A stretch of 64,000 bases of DNA from Gloeobacter kilaueensis JS1 (GTDB lineage Bacteria; Cyanobacteriota; Cyanobacteriia; Gloeobacterales; Gloeobacteraceae), in NCBI RefSeq assembly GCF_000484535.1, contig NC_022600.1:2046001-2110000 (forward strand), read 5' to 3'. Below are positions 8,823 to 17,173 of this stretch, one piece after another; position 1 is the stretch's first letter; each line of letters begins with the position of its first letter. The notes beneath the pieces were generated by a model that was not told where the DNA came from, searched no databases, and was given only the letters and a program-made list of their open reading frames with translations. Position numbers and translations under genes: made by a program.

Positions 8823-9488
8823 ATGGCCGCATCGATAGAAGAACTCCGCCAACAGCTTGCGAGCGACGTTGCGAGCGACCGGATCGCCGCCGCCCTGGAT
8901 CTGCGCTTTGTGCGCTCAGCCGAAGCGGCTGCCCTGCTCAGACAGGCCGCCCAGGATGCGGTGCCGCTGGTGCGGGTCTACGCCGCCGTCGGCCTGGCCC
9001 GCCAGGATCTCGATCAGGCGTTCGAGACGCTGGTGATTTTGCTCAAGAGTGACCCCGACGGTTCGGTGCGCGCCGAAGCGGCGGGTTCGCTGGGCCTGTT
9101 GCGCGACCGCCAGGCTTTCGAGCCGCTCGTGGACGCCTACGAAAACGACGGCGACTGGATCGTGCGCTACAGCGCCATCGTCGCCCTCGGACAACTGGCC
9201 GAGCCGCGCAGCTTCGCTGTCTTCAGCGCTGCCCTCGATAGCCCGATCGAGATGATTCGAGACGGGGCGATCGGTGCTCTTGGCGAACTGGGGGACCGCC
9301 GCGCCGTCGAGCGACTGTTACCGCTAGTTGGCCATCCAGAAGCCGAAGTCCGCCGCCGCGTCGCCGTTGCCCTGGGCAAAATCGGCGATCCAGCGAGCCA
9401 ATCCGCCCTCGGCTTTCTTGCCAAAGACGACGATCCAAAAGTCGCCGAAGCTGCTCAGAGCGCAATGCAAGCGCTGGAGCGCCCGTAA
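8823..9488 (+). CDS. HEAT-repeat protein (phycobilisome lyase/NblB-like fold)
   Basis: 221 residues from the ATG at 8823, chosen because GGGAGGA (8809-8815) precedes it; an in-frame start at 8799 lacks such a site. The whole protein is about six HEAT/PBS-lyase repeats, for example DSPIEMIRDGAIGALGELGD and HPEAEVRRRVAVALGKIGDP. This fold occurs in CpcE/CpcF bilin lyases and NblB, and in many general scaffold proteins. No catalytic feature separates them. It is divergent from the pentapeptide pair, whose N-terminal domains are also HEAT-like, so the three may work together. Confidence 0.8.
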   Translation: MAASIEELRQQLASDVASDRIAAALDLRFVRSAEAAALLRQAAQDAVPLVRVYAAVGLARQDLDQAFETLVILLKSDPDGSVRAEAAGSLGLLRDRQAFEPLVDAYENDGDWIVRYSAIVALGQLAEPRSFAVFSAALDSPIEMIRDGAIGALGELGDRRAVERLLPLVGHPEAEVRRRVAVALGKIGDPASQSALGFLAKDDDPKVAEAAQSAMQALERP

Positions 9489-9497
9489 GTCAGGCAA

Positions 9498-10352
9498 TCA
9501 AGAGGTGGTGTAGCGCCGGCATGTCTGCTGGAAACGCTCTATAGCCCGCGCTCGAACGCTCTCAGGTCCAACGATCAAGCAATCGGGCCCGTAGGGGTAG
9601 ATTTCGCGCAAAAACCAGAAGGTCGAATCGACCCGGCGAACGACCTGCCGCACAGGCTCTCTCTCCAGCCATCGATAGACAGCATCCTCGGGGCGAGGAA
9701 CGTAAGCATGCGCCAGACCCTCATAAAGGTGCATTTCTACCTCGATCTTGTCTGGCCCGACGCGCCATTTTCCTGGCGCAGGCAGTACCTCGACGCCCTG
9801 CAGCCGGTCCAGCCGGAGGCTCCAGTTGTGGGTCAGCCCTGGAATCTCCCTGTTGCCCTCGCACTCCTCGCTCCAGATCTCCAGATAAAGGCGCTTCTCG
9901 CGGAAGCGAATGCGGGCGTAGCGGACAGTAAGCTGCCAGGCACGCTCGGCTGCATCCTGATAGAGCAGACGGAACGGTTGAGTTTGACGAATATAGCGGT
10001 CGATAATCCCGCGCCAGGACGCCTGAACGCCTTGAAAACGCTCTGCCAGCCTGTCGCGCAGTGGCCCTGTGACCTCTCCCCGCTCCAGAAGCAAATGCCC
10101 CAGTGCCTGCGCCGCGTCAGCCTCTCCCACATCCAGAAGCAAGTCGGCAGCCTTCACCAGCGCCCCTATACGCTCCTCCGACCAGTCGGCGTTGTGGGCC
10201 ACCAGCAACTGGCGTTGGGCAATGTTCTTGACAAGCTGGGTGATGTTTGGGCGCTCTCCCCAGAGCACTCCCAGTTCCACGGCCAGGTTCTCAAGTCGTG
10301 CTTTATCTGTATTGCCCAATGAAAGCGTGATCGTCTGCTGCTTGCGTTTCAC
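9498..10352 (-). CDS. WYL-domain transcriptional regulator of the CRISPR-Cas locus
   Basis: 284 residues from the GTG at 10352, which has AGGTGA 8 bases before it; GTG at 10364 is possible but has no spaced ribosome-binding site. The N-terminus (ITLSLGNTDKARLENLAVEL, then RPNITQLVKNIAQ) is the DNA-binding part seen in CRISPR-linked WYL proteins of cyanobacteria. The centre and end hold the WYL fold (about residues 125-270), ending in IVGPESVRARAIERFQQTC. WYL domains sense nucleic-acid or nucleotide ligands and control cas operons and other defence loci. It is divergent from cas3' across about 60 bases, so it probably regulates both directions; activator or repressor cannot be told from the sequence. 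Confidence 0.85.
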   Translation of the reverse strand: MKRKQQTITLSLGNTDKARLENLAVELGVLWGERPNITQLVKNIAQRQLLVAHNADWSEERIGALVKAADLLLDVGEADAAQALGHLLLERGEVTGPLRDRLAERFQGVQASWRGIIDRYIRQTQPFRLLYQDAAERAWQLTVRYARIRFREKRLYLEIWSEECEGNREIPGLTHNWSLRLDRLQGVEVLPAPGKWRVGPDKIEVEMHLYEGLAHAYVPRPEDAVYRWLEREPVRQVVRRVDSTFWFLREIYPYGPDCLIVGPESVRARAIERFQQTCRRYTTS

Positions 10353-10372
10353 CGTGCCTGTCACCTCATAAA

Positions 10373-10384
10373 GTACACGTATAC
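10373..10384. promoter_or_regulatory. Palindrome between the WYL regulator and cas3'
   Basis: GTACACGTATAC is a 12-base imperfect palindrome (one symmetric mismatch pair) in the short divergent region. It is the best candidate operator for the WYL protein. No second copy was seen before cas10d. Confidence 0.3.
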
Positions 10385-10415
10385 CTTGGCTTGCAAAACC
10401 TAGATCTGGGATGAG

Positions 10416-12626
10416 ATGCTGGATTCATCGCCAGAGTTCCTGTGTATGCCTGACACCCTTCTGTTAAAGCCTGTTTTCTCCCGTCCCGCCAGCACTCTGC
10501 CAGCGAGGATACAGTTACCGCCTGGCTGGCAGCGGTTGGCCTGGCACCAGGCCGAGACCCTGCGCGCCCTAGATGACCCGGAAGTAGATGTGATCGTCAA
10601 CACGGCGATGACCGGCGACGGCAAGAGTCTGGCGGCCTACCTGGGAGTGCTGACGCGGGACCGGACAACTATTGGAATGTATCCGACCAACGAACTGGCT
10701 CGCGATCAAGAAGGGCAGGTGCGCGGCTACATCCAGCAGTTTGCTCCGAGTTGGGAACCGAGGCTGGTGCGGGTGAGTGGGCCAGAACTGGAGGTGTATG
10801 CCCGCGAGGCTGAAATCAAAAAAGGAGCGGCATTATCGAGCCTGAGTGCCCAGCGGGAAGTGCTGCTGACCAACCCAGACATTTTCCACTATCTGCACCG
10901 GGGCGCGTACATCTACGACAAAGACAGCTCGGATAGGCTCTGGCAGCGCATCGACAATGACTTCGAGCTATTCATCTTCGATGAGTTTCATGTCTTTGGT
11001 CCGCCGCAGGTCGCCGCCGTGATCAACACACTGCTTTTGCTGCGCTACACGATGGGCCGCAAAAAGTTCATGTTTCTCTCAGCAACACCGGACCCACAAC
11101 TGATCGAGCGGCTGCGACTTGCCGGGTTCAACGTCCGCGAGATCGATCCGAAGGCAGCGGACTGCTATCGTTCACCCGCAGATGACACCGAAGCGCAGGC
11201 ACTGACTGAGCAGGGTTGGCGACGGGTGAGCCGGGGGCTGGAGCTGGAGTTCATCCGGCTTGAACCCTCGCCTCGGGCTTCCGAAGCGTGGCTGCGGGAG
11301 AATGCCTCCCGTATCCTGGAGTATTTCCTGACCTATCCCGGCAGCCGGGGGGCGATCATTCTCAATTCGATCGCCTCGGTAAAGCGGCTCCTGCCCCACT
11401 TCCAGGCCATCTTCATAGCGGCGGGACTCACTGTGCGCGAGAACACTGGCCTTACCGGTGCAGCGGGACGGCGCGAATCGCTAGAAGCTGATCTGGTTCT
11501 GGGCACGAGCACGATCGATGTGGGCGTTGATTTCAAGATCAACTTTCTTGTCTTCGAGTCGTCGGATGCGGGCAACTTTATCCAGCGTCTGGGCCGTCTC
11601 GGTCGTCACGACGGTCATGAATCTGCTAACGGCTTTGCTCCCTTCCAGCATTTCAAAGCGATTGCTCTGGCCCCCAACTTCTTTGTCGAACGCCTCTTCG
11701 ACACCCCAGAAGCACCCTTTAGTGGAGGCGGAACCTTCGATCGCTTCTTCTTAAACGAGCAGATCCGCGCCCACTACCGCCAGATCAACGAATTTAGCGG
11801 CTACTACAAGACCTGGGGAGCGATTCAGTCTCTCAAGATCGCTTATGAGCTCGGGCACACCACGATCAAGGCGCAGTATGCCGAAGCGAAAGTGGCCTTC
11901 AGCGATGCCTGCCAGCAGGTGTTCGGCGTCGCGCTATCGCCATTGTTCGGGCGGGTAAAAGGTTGGGAGCGGGAGTGGCACGAGCTGTCTGGCCAGAAGG
12001 GCAACCCGATCTTCGATGTCGCCACTTCCTTCCGGGGTGCGGGCGATCTCCAGTGCGGCCTCTACGATCCGACCGAAACTCACCAAGCCGATCGCTTCAA
12101 AACTTACGGCCTGCCTGGCGTCCTCGCCAATCTCCAGGTCGAAGCCTGGACAAAGGCAGAATTTCTGGCTGCTCTGGAAGAAGCCGAGCAGCGCAGCGGC
12201 AGGCCAATCGCCCGAGGTGCGTTCAAATATTGCCTCGCCTTCTTCCGCCTGATTGGCTACCGCGAGGAGCGCCTGAACTGGAAGTTCGTCTACAGCGGTG
12301 ACATCGACGAACTGCTCCAAAAATCGACGGCGCAGGTGGTGCGTGGCCTGGAAGTCTGGCAACCGGAGAACCCGGACATCCGGGAGATCAACAAGCGCCT
12401 GCGCCAGGAAGGACTGGTCTGCTTCGTGGTGGAGCGTCCTGTGTTGGAAGTGCGCAACCGTCTGCGGCTCCCGATGCACTTTCAGATCTACCCTCTCGCC
12501 GACGAGCGCAGCCTCTACGACGCCAACGCTCCTTGTTCGATCGCCTTCGGCCAGTCGGCCCTTCTGCTGGATACATTGTCCGCTCGATTACCATCGCCAG
12601 CGACATCCTGGATCGCCGGGGGCTGA
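10416..12626 (+). CDS. cas3: Type I-D CRISPR helicase Cas3'
   Basis: 736 residues. Superfamily 2 helicase motifs are intact: Walker A TAMTGDGKS (63-71), DEFH (189-192), SATP (222-225) and the arginine-finger motif QRLGRLGRHDG (390-400). There is no HD nuclease domain, as expected for type I-D, where the HD nuclease is in Cas10d. The protein unwinds and translocates on target DNA after Cascade binding. The ATG at 10416 has GGGATGAG directly upstream; the ATG at 10446 (MPDTLLLKP) is an equally reasonable start and would remove 10 residues. A 231-base gap with its own structures separates it from cas10d. Confidence 0.95.
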   Translation: MLDSSPEFLCMPDTLLLKPVFSRPASTLPARIQLPPGWQRLAWHQAETLRALDDPEVDVIVNTAMTGDGKSLAAYLGVLTRDRTTIGMYPTNELARDQEGQVRGYIQQFAPSWEPRLVRVSGPELEVYAREAEIKKGAALSSLSAQREVLLTNPDIFHYLHRGAYIYDKDSSDRLWQRIDNDFELFIFDEFHVFGPPQVAAVINTLLLLRYTMGRKKFMFLSATPDPQLIERLRLAGFNVREIDPKAADCYRSPADDTEAQALTEQGWRRVSRGLELEFIRLEPSPRASEAWLRENASRILEYFLTYPGSRGAIILNSIASVKRLLPHFQAIFIAAGLTVRENTGLTGAAGRRESLEADLVLGTSTIDVGVDFKINFLVFESSDAGNFIQRLGRLGRHDGHESANGFAPFQHFKAIALAPNFFVERLFDTPEAPFSGGGTFDRFFLNEQIRAHYRQINEFSGYYKTWGAIQSLKIAYELGHTTIKAQYAEAKVAFSDACQQVFGVALSPLFGRVKGWEREWHELSGQKGNPIFDVATSFRGAGDLQCGLYDPTETHQADRFKTYGLPGVLANLQVEAWTKAEFLAALEEAEQRSGRPIARGAFKYCLAFFRLIGYREERLNWKFVYSGDIDELLQKSTAQVVRGLEVWQPENPDIREINKRLRQEGLVCFVVERPVLEVRNRLRLPMHFQIYPLADERSLYDANAPCSIAFGQSALLLDTLSARLPSPATSWIAGG

Positions 12627-12627
12627 G

Positions 12628-12735
12628 ATGCTGACCTACCTTGATGAGTGCAAAGTTGTCACACTCAAACCCCAGAGCTATCCGCCCCAGCCCACGTCTC
12701 CTGACAACTTGAGCAGCTTGTTGAAGAGCCTGTAA
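12628..12735 (+). CDS. Possible 35-residue ORF after cas3'
   Basis: ATG at 12628 begins one base after the cas3' stop and reads 35 codons (MLTYLDECKVV to SSLLKSL) to TAA at 12735. The close spacing would allow translational coupling with cas3'. The sequence matches nothing I recognise and has no separate ribosome-binding site. It could equally be non-coding spacer. Confidence 0.25.
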   Translation: MLTYLDECKVVTLKPQSYPPQPTSPDNLSSLLKSL

Positions 12736-12857
12736 CTACCTGAGCATCCACAGTTCGACTAGATTTTGTGATTCTTAACGCACTCAGCTGAGAGATAGGA
12801 ACCATACTGGTTCTGCTTTTTCGTGGGATTTCACGTCTTTTCTTTTGGAGAACATCT
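12736..12857 (+). promoter_or_regulatory. Intergenic region before cas10d with palindrome and hairpin
   Basis: The region holds a perfect 10-base palindrome CTCAGCTGAG (12783-12792) and a hairpin GAACCA-TAC-TGGTTC (12799-12813) followed by TGCTTTTTCG, which resembles a weak terminator. TTTGGAGAA just before the ATG at 12858 serves as ribosome-binding site. A second promoter for the effector genes or partial termination after cas3' are both plausible. Confidence 0.4.
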
Positions 12858-15800
12858 ATGAATTTCGGCGATGAGAATGAAGAACTGTACGACGAAAGCG
12901 AGGAAGAAGACGAAGAAGAGTCTCTGGAATTTGACGCACCGGGCTCTGAACCTTCTGCAGCTGAAGCCCTGGCTTTGCGGTTGCTCCAGGGAGCGATCCG
13001 GGCACAGAACCCCGACGATCGCTGCATGGCAGACTTTGCCGAGTACGTTCTGCCGAACCTGTTGCGGGTGACGGTGGGAGCAACGGCGAAGGGCGGAGAA
13101 TTTTTTGACAACCTGGACGTGCAGGGCATCAAAATCCGGCGGGACAATGCTGCAGACCAGTCCCTCGCTACGCATCTGTTGAACGGCATCTTCCCAGCCA
13201 ATCTGATCGAACAGCGTCTGGAGCAGATGGATACGACGATCCGCCGCTGTGTCAGCGAGAGGGAACGACGGATCGTTCTGGCGGCCTTTGTGCTGCACGA
13301 CTTTGAAAAGTTCCCGGATGTGACGGATCAGGCGCGGGGTTTGCCACTGGAGGGCCAGCGGCAGATTGTGGCAGAAAAAATAGTGCAACTGGGCCTCGAC
13401 CGCTTTCTCGACCCGGAGAACCCGGACACCTGGCGCACTTATCTAGACGATCTTCTGGCTATCGCCTTCAACACCCAGCGGCGCTGGGGTACCAACTGGA
13501 ACTTTGGGGCCGGGGGATTGAGGCCAGTTCTACCCAGCCGGACGTTGCGCCAACTGACAGAACTCACTTGTCTGGCGGACTCCCTCGCCTCGATCGTGAA
13601 GCACCCCTGGGATGCAGGTCACACCAAGTTCAAAGAACTGCTCCACGAGCTGTGCGAAGGGCAACTCGTCTTGACCTACCATGCGATCACCGAGAACCGG
13701 GGCGTGCTCACGAACATCCTCAACAACGTCCTGATCGACATTCATCCTGCACCGCACTACACGCCCCTGCTCTACCTACCCACGGGGGTAATTTATCTGG
13801 CAACCAAAGATGCCCCGCCCATCGATGCCGCTGATTTGCCGGAACGAGTCATCGAGCGGATCAAGAAGCTCTGTGCTGGGGAGTTGCGTCGCCGCCAGAC
13901 GGGTTTCGGTCGCGACGGCAAGGGGATGAAGTTTGCCGAGTACTACACGCTCTTTTTTGAGGATGCGGGCCTGATGGGCGTCGCCCTGGACGCGGTGCTG
14001 AAGATGATGGACCCGAGCAAGAACAAGAAACCTGTCTCCGCAGCCCGCAGCGAAAATCTCAAGCGCTTCCAGAGCCAGAAGGTGTTGCCAGAGGGCTTCG
14101 ACTTCGACTTCGGTGACGACACCCGCATCGATCAGCTGGCCGAGTTCTGCGATCTGGTAAGTCGCAAGATCTGGGGCGAGCGGCGCAACAAGATCGAGGA
14201 GGCGTGCAAGAAGGATAAAAAGCTCCCCGCTCCCGAGCCAGTAGATCTGGTCGCCGAGATCTGCCGGGAGTGGCAACTGGAAGAATGCCTGCCTGCCCTT
14301 AAACACATTGGCCGCATCAACGAGAGCCTGCGGGAGAACAACCTCAAGGGCAATACCGGCGGCGTCCCTTACGAGTGGTATTACCTGGCGGCCCAATACC
14401 TGAAGCACCACCCCGGTATCGAGAACGTGCGCTCCGTCTGCGAGGGGGTGATCGCTTACGCCGCCAGGCGATTGCAGCCAATTCTTGAGCGTTACCCTCT
14501 ACCCGACGGCTGGGACGACCTGCGGGCATGGGTTGCGAACACTGTTGTTTTGCCTGCCCAGCAGCGGGAGCGCGAACTGCCCCAGGGCACCTTCCTGGAC
14601 GAACTGAACCGCTATCAGGCAGCGAAGAAGCCAGGCCGGGGCCGCCAGCTCATCTGCTCGATCTCCCATAGTGCTTACACGGTGAGCGAACAGATGGAAT
14701 CGGCGGTGCTCTTTACACCCCAGGTCTACACGAATAAACAGATGCTCGGCGGCTCGAACGCCAAGCGCAACATCTCCAGCATCGCCGCCACGGAGATGAT
14801 GCTGCGCCAGATCCTGATGAGCAATACCGGGGCAGTGGGCAAGCGCTTCGAGGACGGCAAGTACCGTTACCTCTACCTCTATCCCACCTACTACTTCACC
14901 CCGGAGACGAACCGGTTTTTACAGAAGGCGTACCGGGCGATGGCCGAAACCCGGTTCACTTTTAAGTTGCGCAATCACTTTGTCCGCAAGAACTTTACAG
15001 CTGATTTTTCAAAGGCGAACTACCAGAGCGTGGATGCCTTTTTGCTCGACCCGGAACTGGAGCGCAGCAAGGATCGCACCTTCAAGCTCGCCTATCCCGA
15101 CGACCAGCCTTTGACGTTTTACTTTATGGCGTTGCCGCCGGGGCGCGACCCCACTGATACCGAATCCTGGATCATGCCTGCCTGGCTGGGGCTGACGCTG
15201 CCGCTCATCCTCGATGTAAAGGCAGTCGTCTCCGAGTCCCCAATTCCGCCCTTTCTCGACGGCAGCGAGTTCGAGGAAACGGTATTTCTCGACGGTGCGC
15301 CCCAGGCGATTCGCTCGCTCGTTCGCAACGACAGCTTCCGGCTCAATCACCTGCTGGGTCGCAATCCGAAAGAGCCCCGGCAGCCTCCAGCCCTCACTGC
15401 CCTCACCGCTGCCTACGCCATTCACCTCGATGTGTTTGCCCGCCAGGGAGATCCGAAGTGGAATCGGCTGCCGGAGCTGGCCTTCGACCTCGATACCAGC
15501 CCGCTTTACGTCTTCAGCTATCTCAAAAAGTGGGTGCGCGATCAAGGTGTCGAAGCTCCGTCGATCGACCGGATTCGGCTCTATGCCTACTCCTTTTATC
15601 CTTGCTTCGATCCTGAAGTTTCTTACATTCCTGACTCGGAGGAGTTTATTGTGCCTGAAACCTCGCCGCTCAACCGCCCGAAAACACTCACTGAGCTGTA
15701 CCGGCGCTTCTACCGCGCCGAGAAGCGCTACAACGCCAGCTCCCGCTCGGTTTTGCGTCCGCTCGACGACGCTGCCAGTGTCGTCATGCTCGCTGACCCG

Positions 15801-16139
15801 GCTCTTAGAAGCGATGAACTGGTCGTCCTCGTCGCCGGGGGGGTGGGCAAACTGATGGACCGCGTGCGCGCTTCTACCGCCGAGGGCCGCTGGGTGATCC
15901 GCGACCGCGAAGCAGAGCGCCTCGCCATCCTCGAATTTGCCCGCTACTTCGTCGAGGACGTGTTCGTAAAAACCTTCGACTCCGACCGGGCGCGCCTCGA
16001 TGGCCGCCAGCTCAACCTGTTGCGCGACGCCTGCGAATTTCTCTATCGGCTGGAGGAGGACCGGGAACTTGCTGCAAAGCCCCAGCCCCCCGGCCCTGAC
16101 GAACCAGCTTCCCCCGACGAATCGGCTCCTGCTGCTTGA
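12858..16139 (+). CDS. cas10d: Type I-D CRISPR large subunit Cas10d/Csc3 with HD nuclease domain
   Basis: 1093 residues. After a very acidic tail (residues 5-27) comes an HD-type nuclease region with His106 and the HD pair at 147-148 (FVLHDFEKF). In type I-D this domain cuts target DNA while Cas3' unwinds it. The central part is the degenerate Cas10-like palm and zinc-region body; I see no GGDD cyclase motif, in keeping with type I-D. The last about 160 residues are the helical domain that is also made separately as Cas11d. csc2 follows after 25 bases. The Pro/Glu/Ser-rich last 20 residues look disordered. Confidence 0.95.
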   Translation: MNFGDENEELYDESEEEDEEESLEFDAPGSEPSAAEALALRLLQGAIRAQNPDDRCMADFAEYVLPNLLRVTVGATAKGGEFFDNLDVQGIKIRRDNAADQSLATHLLNGIFPANLIEQRLEQMDTTIRRCVSERERRIVLAAFVLHDFEKFPDVTDQARGLPLEGQRQIVAEKIVQLGLDRFLDPENPDTWRTYLDDLLAIAFNTQRRWGTNWNFGAGGLRPVLPSRTLRQLTELTCLADSLASIVKHPWDAGHTKFKELLHELCEGQLVLTYHAITENRGVLTNILNNVLIDIHPAPHYTPLLYLPTGVIYLATKDAPPIDAADLPERVIERIKKLCAGELRRRQTGFGRDGKGMKFAEYYTLFFEDAGLMGVALDAVLKMMDPSKNKKPVSAARSENLKRFQSQKVLPEGFDFDFGDDTRIDQLAEFCDLVSRKIWGERRNKIEEACKKDKKLPAPEPVDLVAEICREWQLEECLPALKHIGRINESLRENNLKGNTGGVPYEWYYLAAQYLKHHPGIENVRSVCEGVIAYAARRLQPILERYPLPDGWDDLRAWVANTVVLPAQQRERELPQGTFLDELNRYQAAKKPGRGRQLICSISHSAYTVSEQMESAVLFTPQVYTNKQMLGGSNAKRNISSIAATEMMLRQILMSNTGAVGKRFEDGKYRYLYLYPTYYFTPETNRFLQKAYRAMAETRFTFKLRNHFVRKNFTADFSKANYQSVDAFLLDPELERSKDRTFKLAYPDDQPLTFYFMALPPGRDPTDTESWIMPAWLGLTLPLILDVKAVVSESPIPPFLDGSEFEETVFLDGAPQAIRSLVRNDSFRLNHLLGRNPKEPRQPPALTALTAAYAIHLDVFARQGDPKWNRLPELAFDLDTSPLYVFSYLKKWVRDQGVEAPSIDRIRLYAYSFYPCFDPEVSYIPDSEEFIVPETSPLNRPKTLTELYRRFYRAEKRYNASSRSVLRPLDDAASVVMLADPALRSDELVVLVAGGVGKLMDRVRASTAEGRWVIRDREAERLAILEFARYFVEDVFVKTFDSDRARLDGRQLNLLRDACEFLYRLEEDRELAAKPQPPGPDEPASPDESAPAA
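15651..16139 (+). CDS. cas11d: Cas11d small subunit from an internal start within cas10d
   Basis: A GTG at 15651 is exactly in frame with cas10d (codon 932) and has a near-perfect Shine-Dalgarno, GGAGGAG (15638-15644), 6 bases upstream. Initiation there yields a 162-residue protein beginning MPETSPLNRPKTLTELYRRF and containing the helical C-terminal domain of Cas10d. Published work on type I-D systems shows that the small subunit is translated from inside the large-subunit gene, and several copies line the Cascade belly. No separate small-subunit gene exists in this operon, which fits. The start itself is inferred from the sequence. Confidence 0.75.
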   Translation: MPETSPLNRPKTLTELYRRFYRAEKRYNASSRSVLRPLDDAASVVMLADPALRSDELVVLVAGGVGKLMDRVRASTAEGRWVIRDREAERLAILEFARYFVEDVFVKTFDSDRARLDGRQLNLLRDACEFLYRLEEDRELAAKPQPPGPDEPASPDESAPAA

Positions 16140-16164
16140 ACTCACACCACAAGGAGAAAACATC

Positions 16165-17172
16165 ATGGCCCTGCTTTCGACCCTCGATCCGAAGTACTTT
16201 CACAGCGCCATCCCCTACAAGCCGATGGGCAAGTACGTTCACTTTCTCACCGTGCGGATCACCGAGTCTTACCCGCTCTTTCAGACCGACGGCGAATTAA
16301 ATAAAGCCCGCGTGCGCGCCGGGATTCAGGACGACACGCCCATCAGCCGACTCGCCATGTTCAAGCGCAAACAGTCCACCCCTGAGCGATTGGTGGGCCG
16401 GGAGTTGCTGCGCCGCTACGAGATTCCTGGAGCCGAAAAGTGCGAGTACAACGTCGAATTCTCGATGAACACGCCCGACTGCATCCTCTACGGCTTCGCC
16501 ATCGGCGATTCGGGCTCCGAAAAGTCCAAGGTCGTCGTGGACACCGCCTACTCGATCACCGCCTTCGACGGCTCCCACGAGCGCTTTACCCTCAACGCGC
16601 CCTACGAGAACGGCACGATGGCCTCGAAGGGAGAGCCAGGCACCAAGGCGGGTGAGGTGACAAGCCGGATCAACTCCCAGGATCACATCAAGCCTCAGGT
16701 GTTCTTTCCGAGTATCGTCACCCTCAAAGATCCCACCGAAGCGGGCTTTCTGTACGTCTTCAACAACCTGCTGCGCACCCGCCACTACGGCGCACAGACC
16801 ACCCGCACCGGCAAGTTGCGCAACGAACTGATCGGGGTGTCCTTCTCAGACGGCGAGATCCTGAGCAACCTGCGCTGGACCCAGGCCATTTACGACGCGA
16901 TGAAGGCGAACGATACGCTCACTGACCCACTCAACGAGGACGAAGTGATCCAGGCTGCCGCCAGGACGATTACGGAGCTACTGGCAAAGGAGTGCGTCGT
17001 GCATACGGACTTGATCGCAGAGGCGTTCGCTCCGGTTCTGGCCGAGGTGCGGCAGTTGACCGGCAGCGAGGCGGGCATCCGCCGTCTCCTGGAGCAGGCC
17101 GACCGCGAGGCAAAGGAGTACAACAAAAACCACATCAAGCAGAAGGCCACGAAGGCTGCAAAGGAGTCGTGA
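16165..17172 (+). CDS. csc2: Type I-D Cascade backbone protein Csc2 (Cas7)
   Basis: 335 residues, the usual size of Csc2. The ATG at 16165 follows AAGGAG (16151-16156); the long upstream open frame is a shadow of cas10d. The start MALLSTLDPKYFHSAIPY and the RRM-like body (for example FSMNTPDCILYGFAIGD and GALQTTRTGKLRNEL-like segments) identify the Cas7 family member that polymerises along the crRNA spacer. It sits between cas10d and csc1 in the standard I-D order, with one base between its stop and the csc1 ATG, so it is translationally linked. Confidence 0.95.
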   Translation: MALLSTLDPKYFHSAIPYKPMGKYVHFLTVRITESYPLFQTDGELNKARVRAGIQDDTPISRLAMFKRKQSTPERLVGRELLRRYEIPGAEKCEYNVEFSMNTPDCILYGFAIGDSGSEKSKVVVDTAYSITAFDGSHERFTLNAPYENGTMASKGEPGTKAGEVTSRINSQDHIKPQVFFPSIVTLKDPTEAGFLYVFNNLLRTRHYGAQTTRTGKLRNELIGVSFSDGEILSNLRWTQAIYDAMKANDTLTDPLNEDEVIQAAARTITELLAKECVVHTDLIAEAFAPVLAEVRQLTGSEAGIRRLLEQADREAKEYNKNHIKQKATKAAKES

Positions 17173-17173
17173 G

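Noticed and set aside
12858-16139. Cyclic-oligoadenylate signalling by the Cas10-like protein
   Set aside because: No GGDD motif and no CARF effector gene nearby; type I-D Cas10d is not a cyclase.
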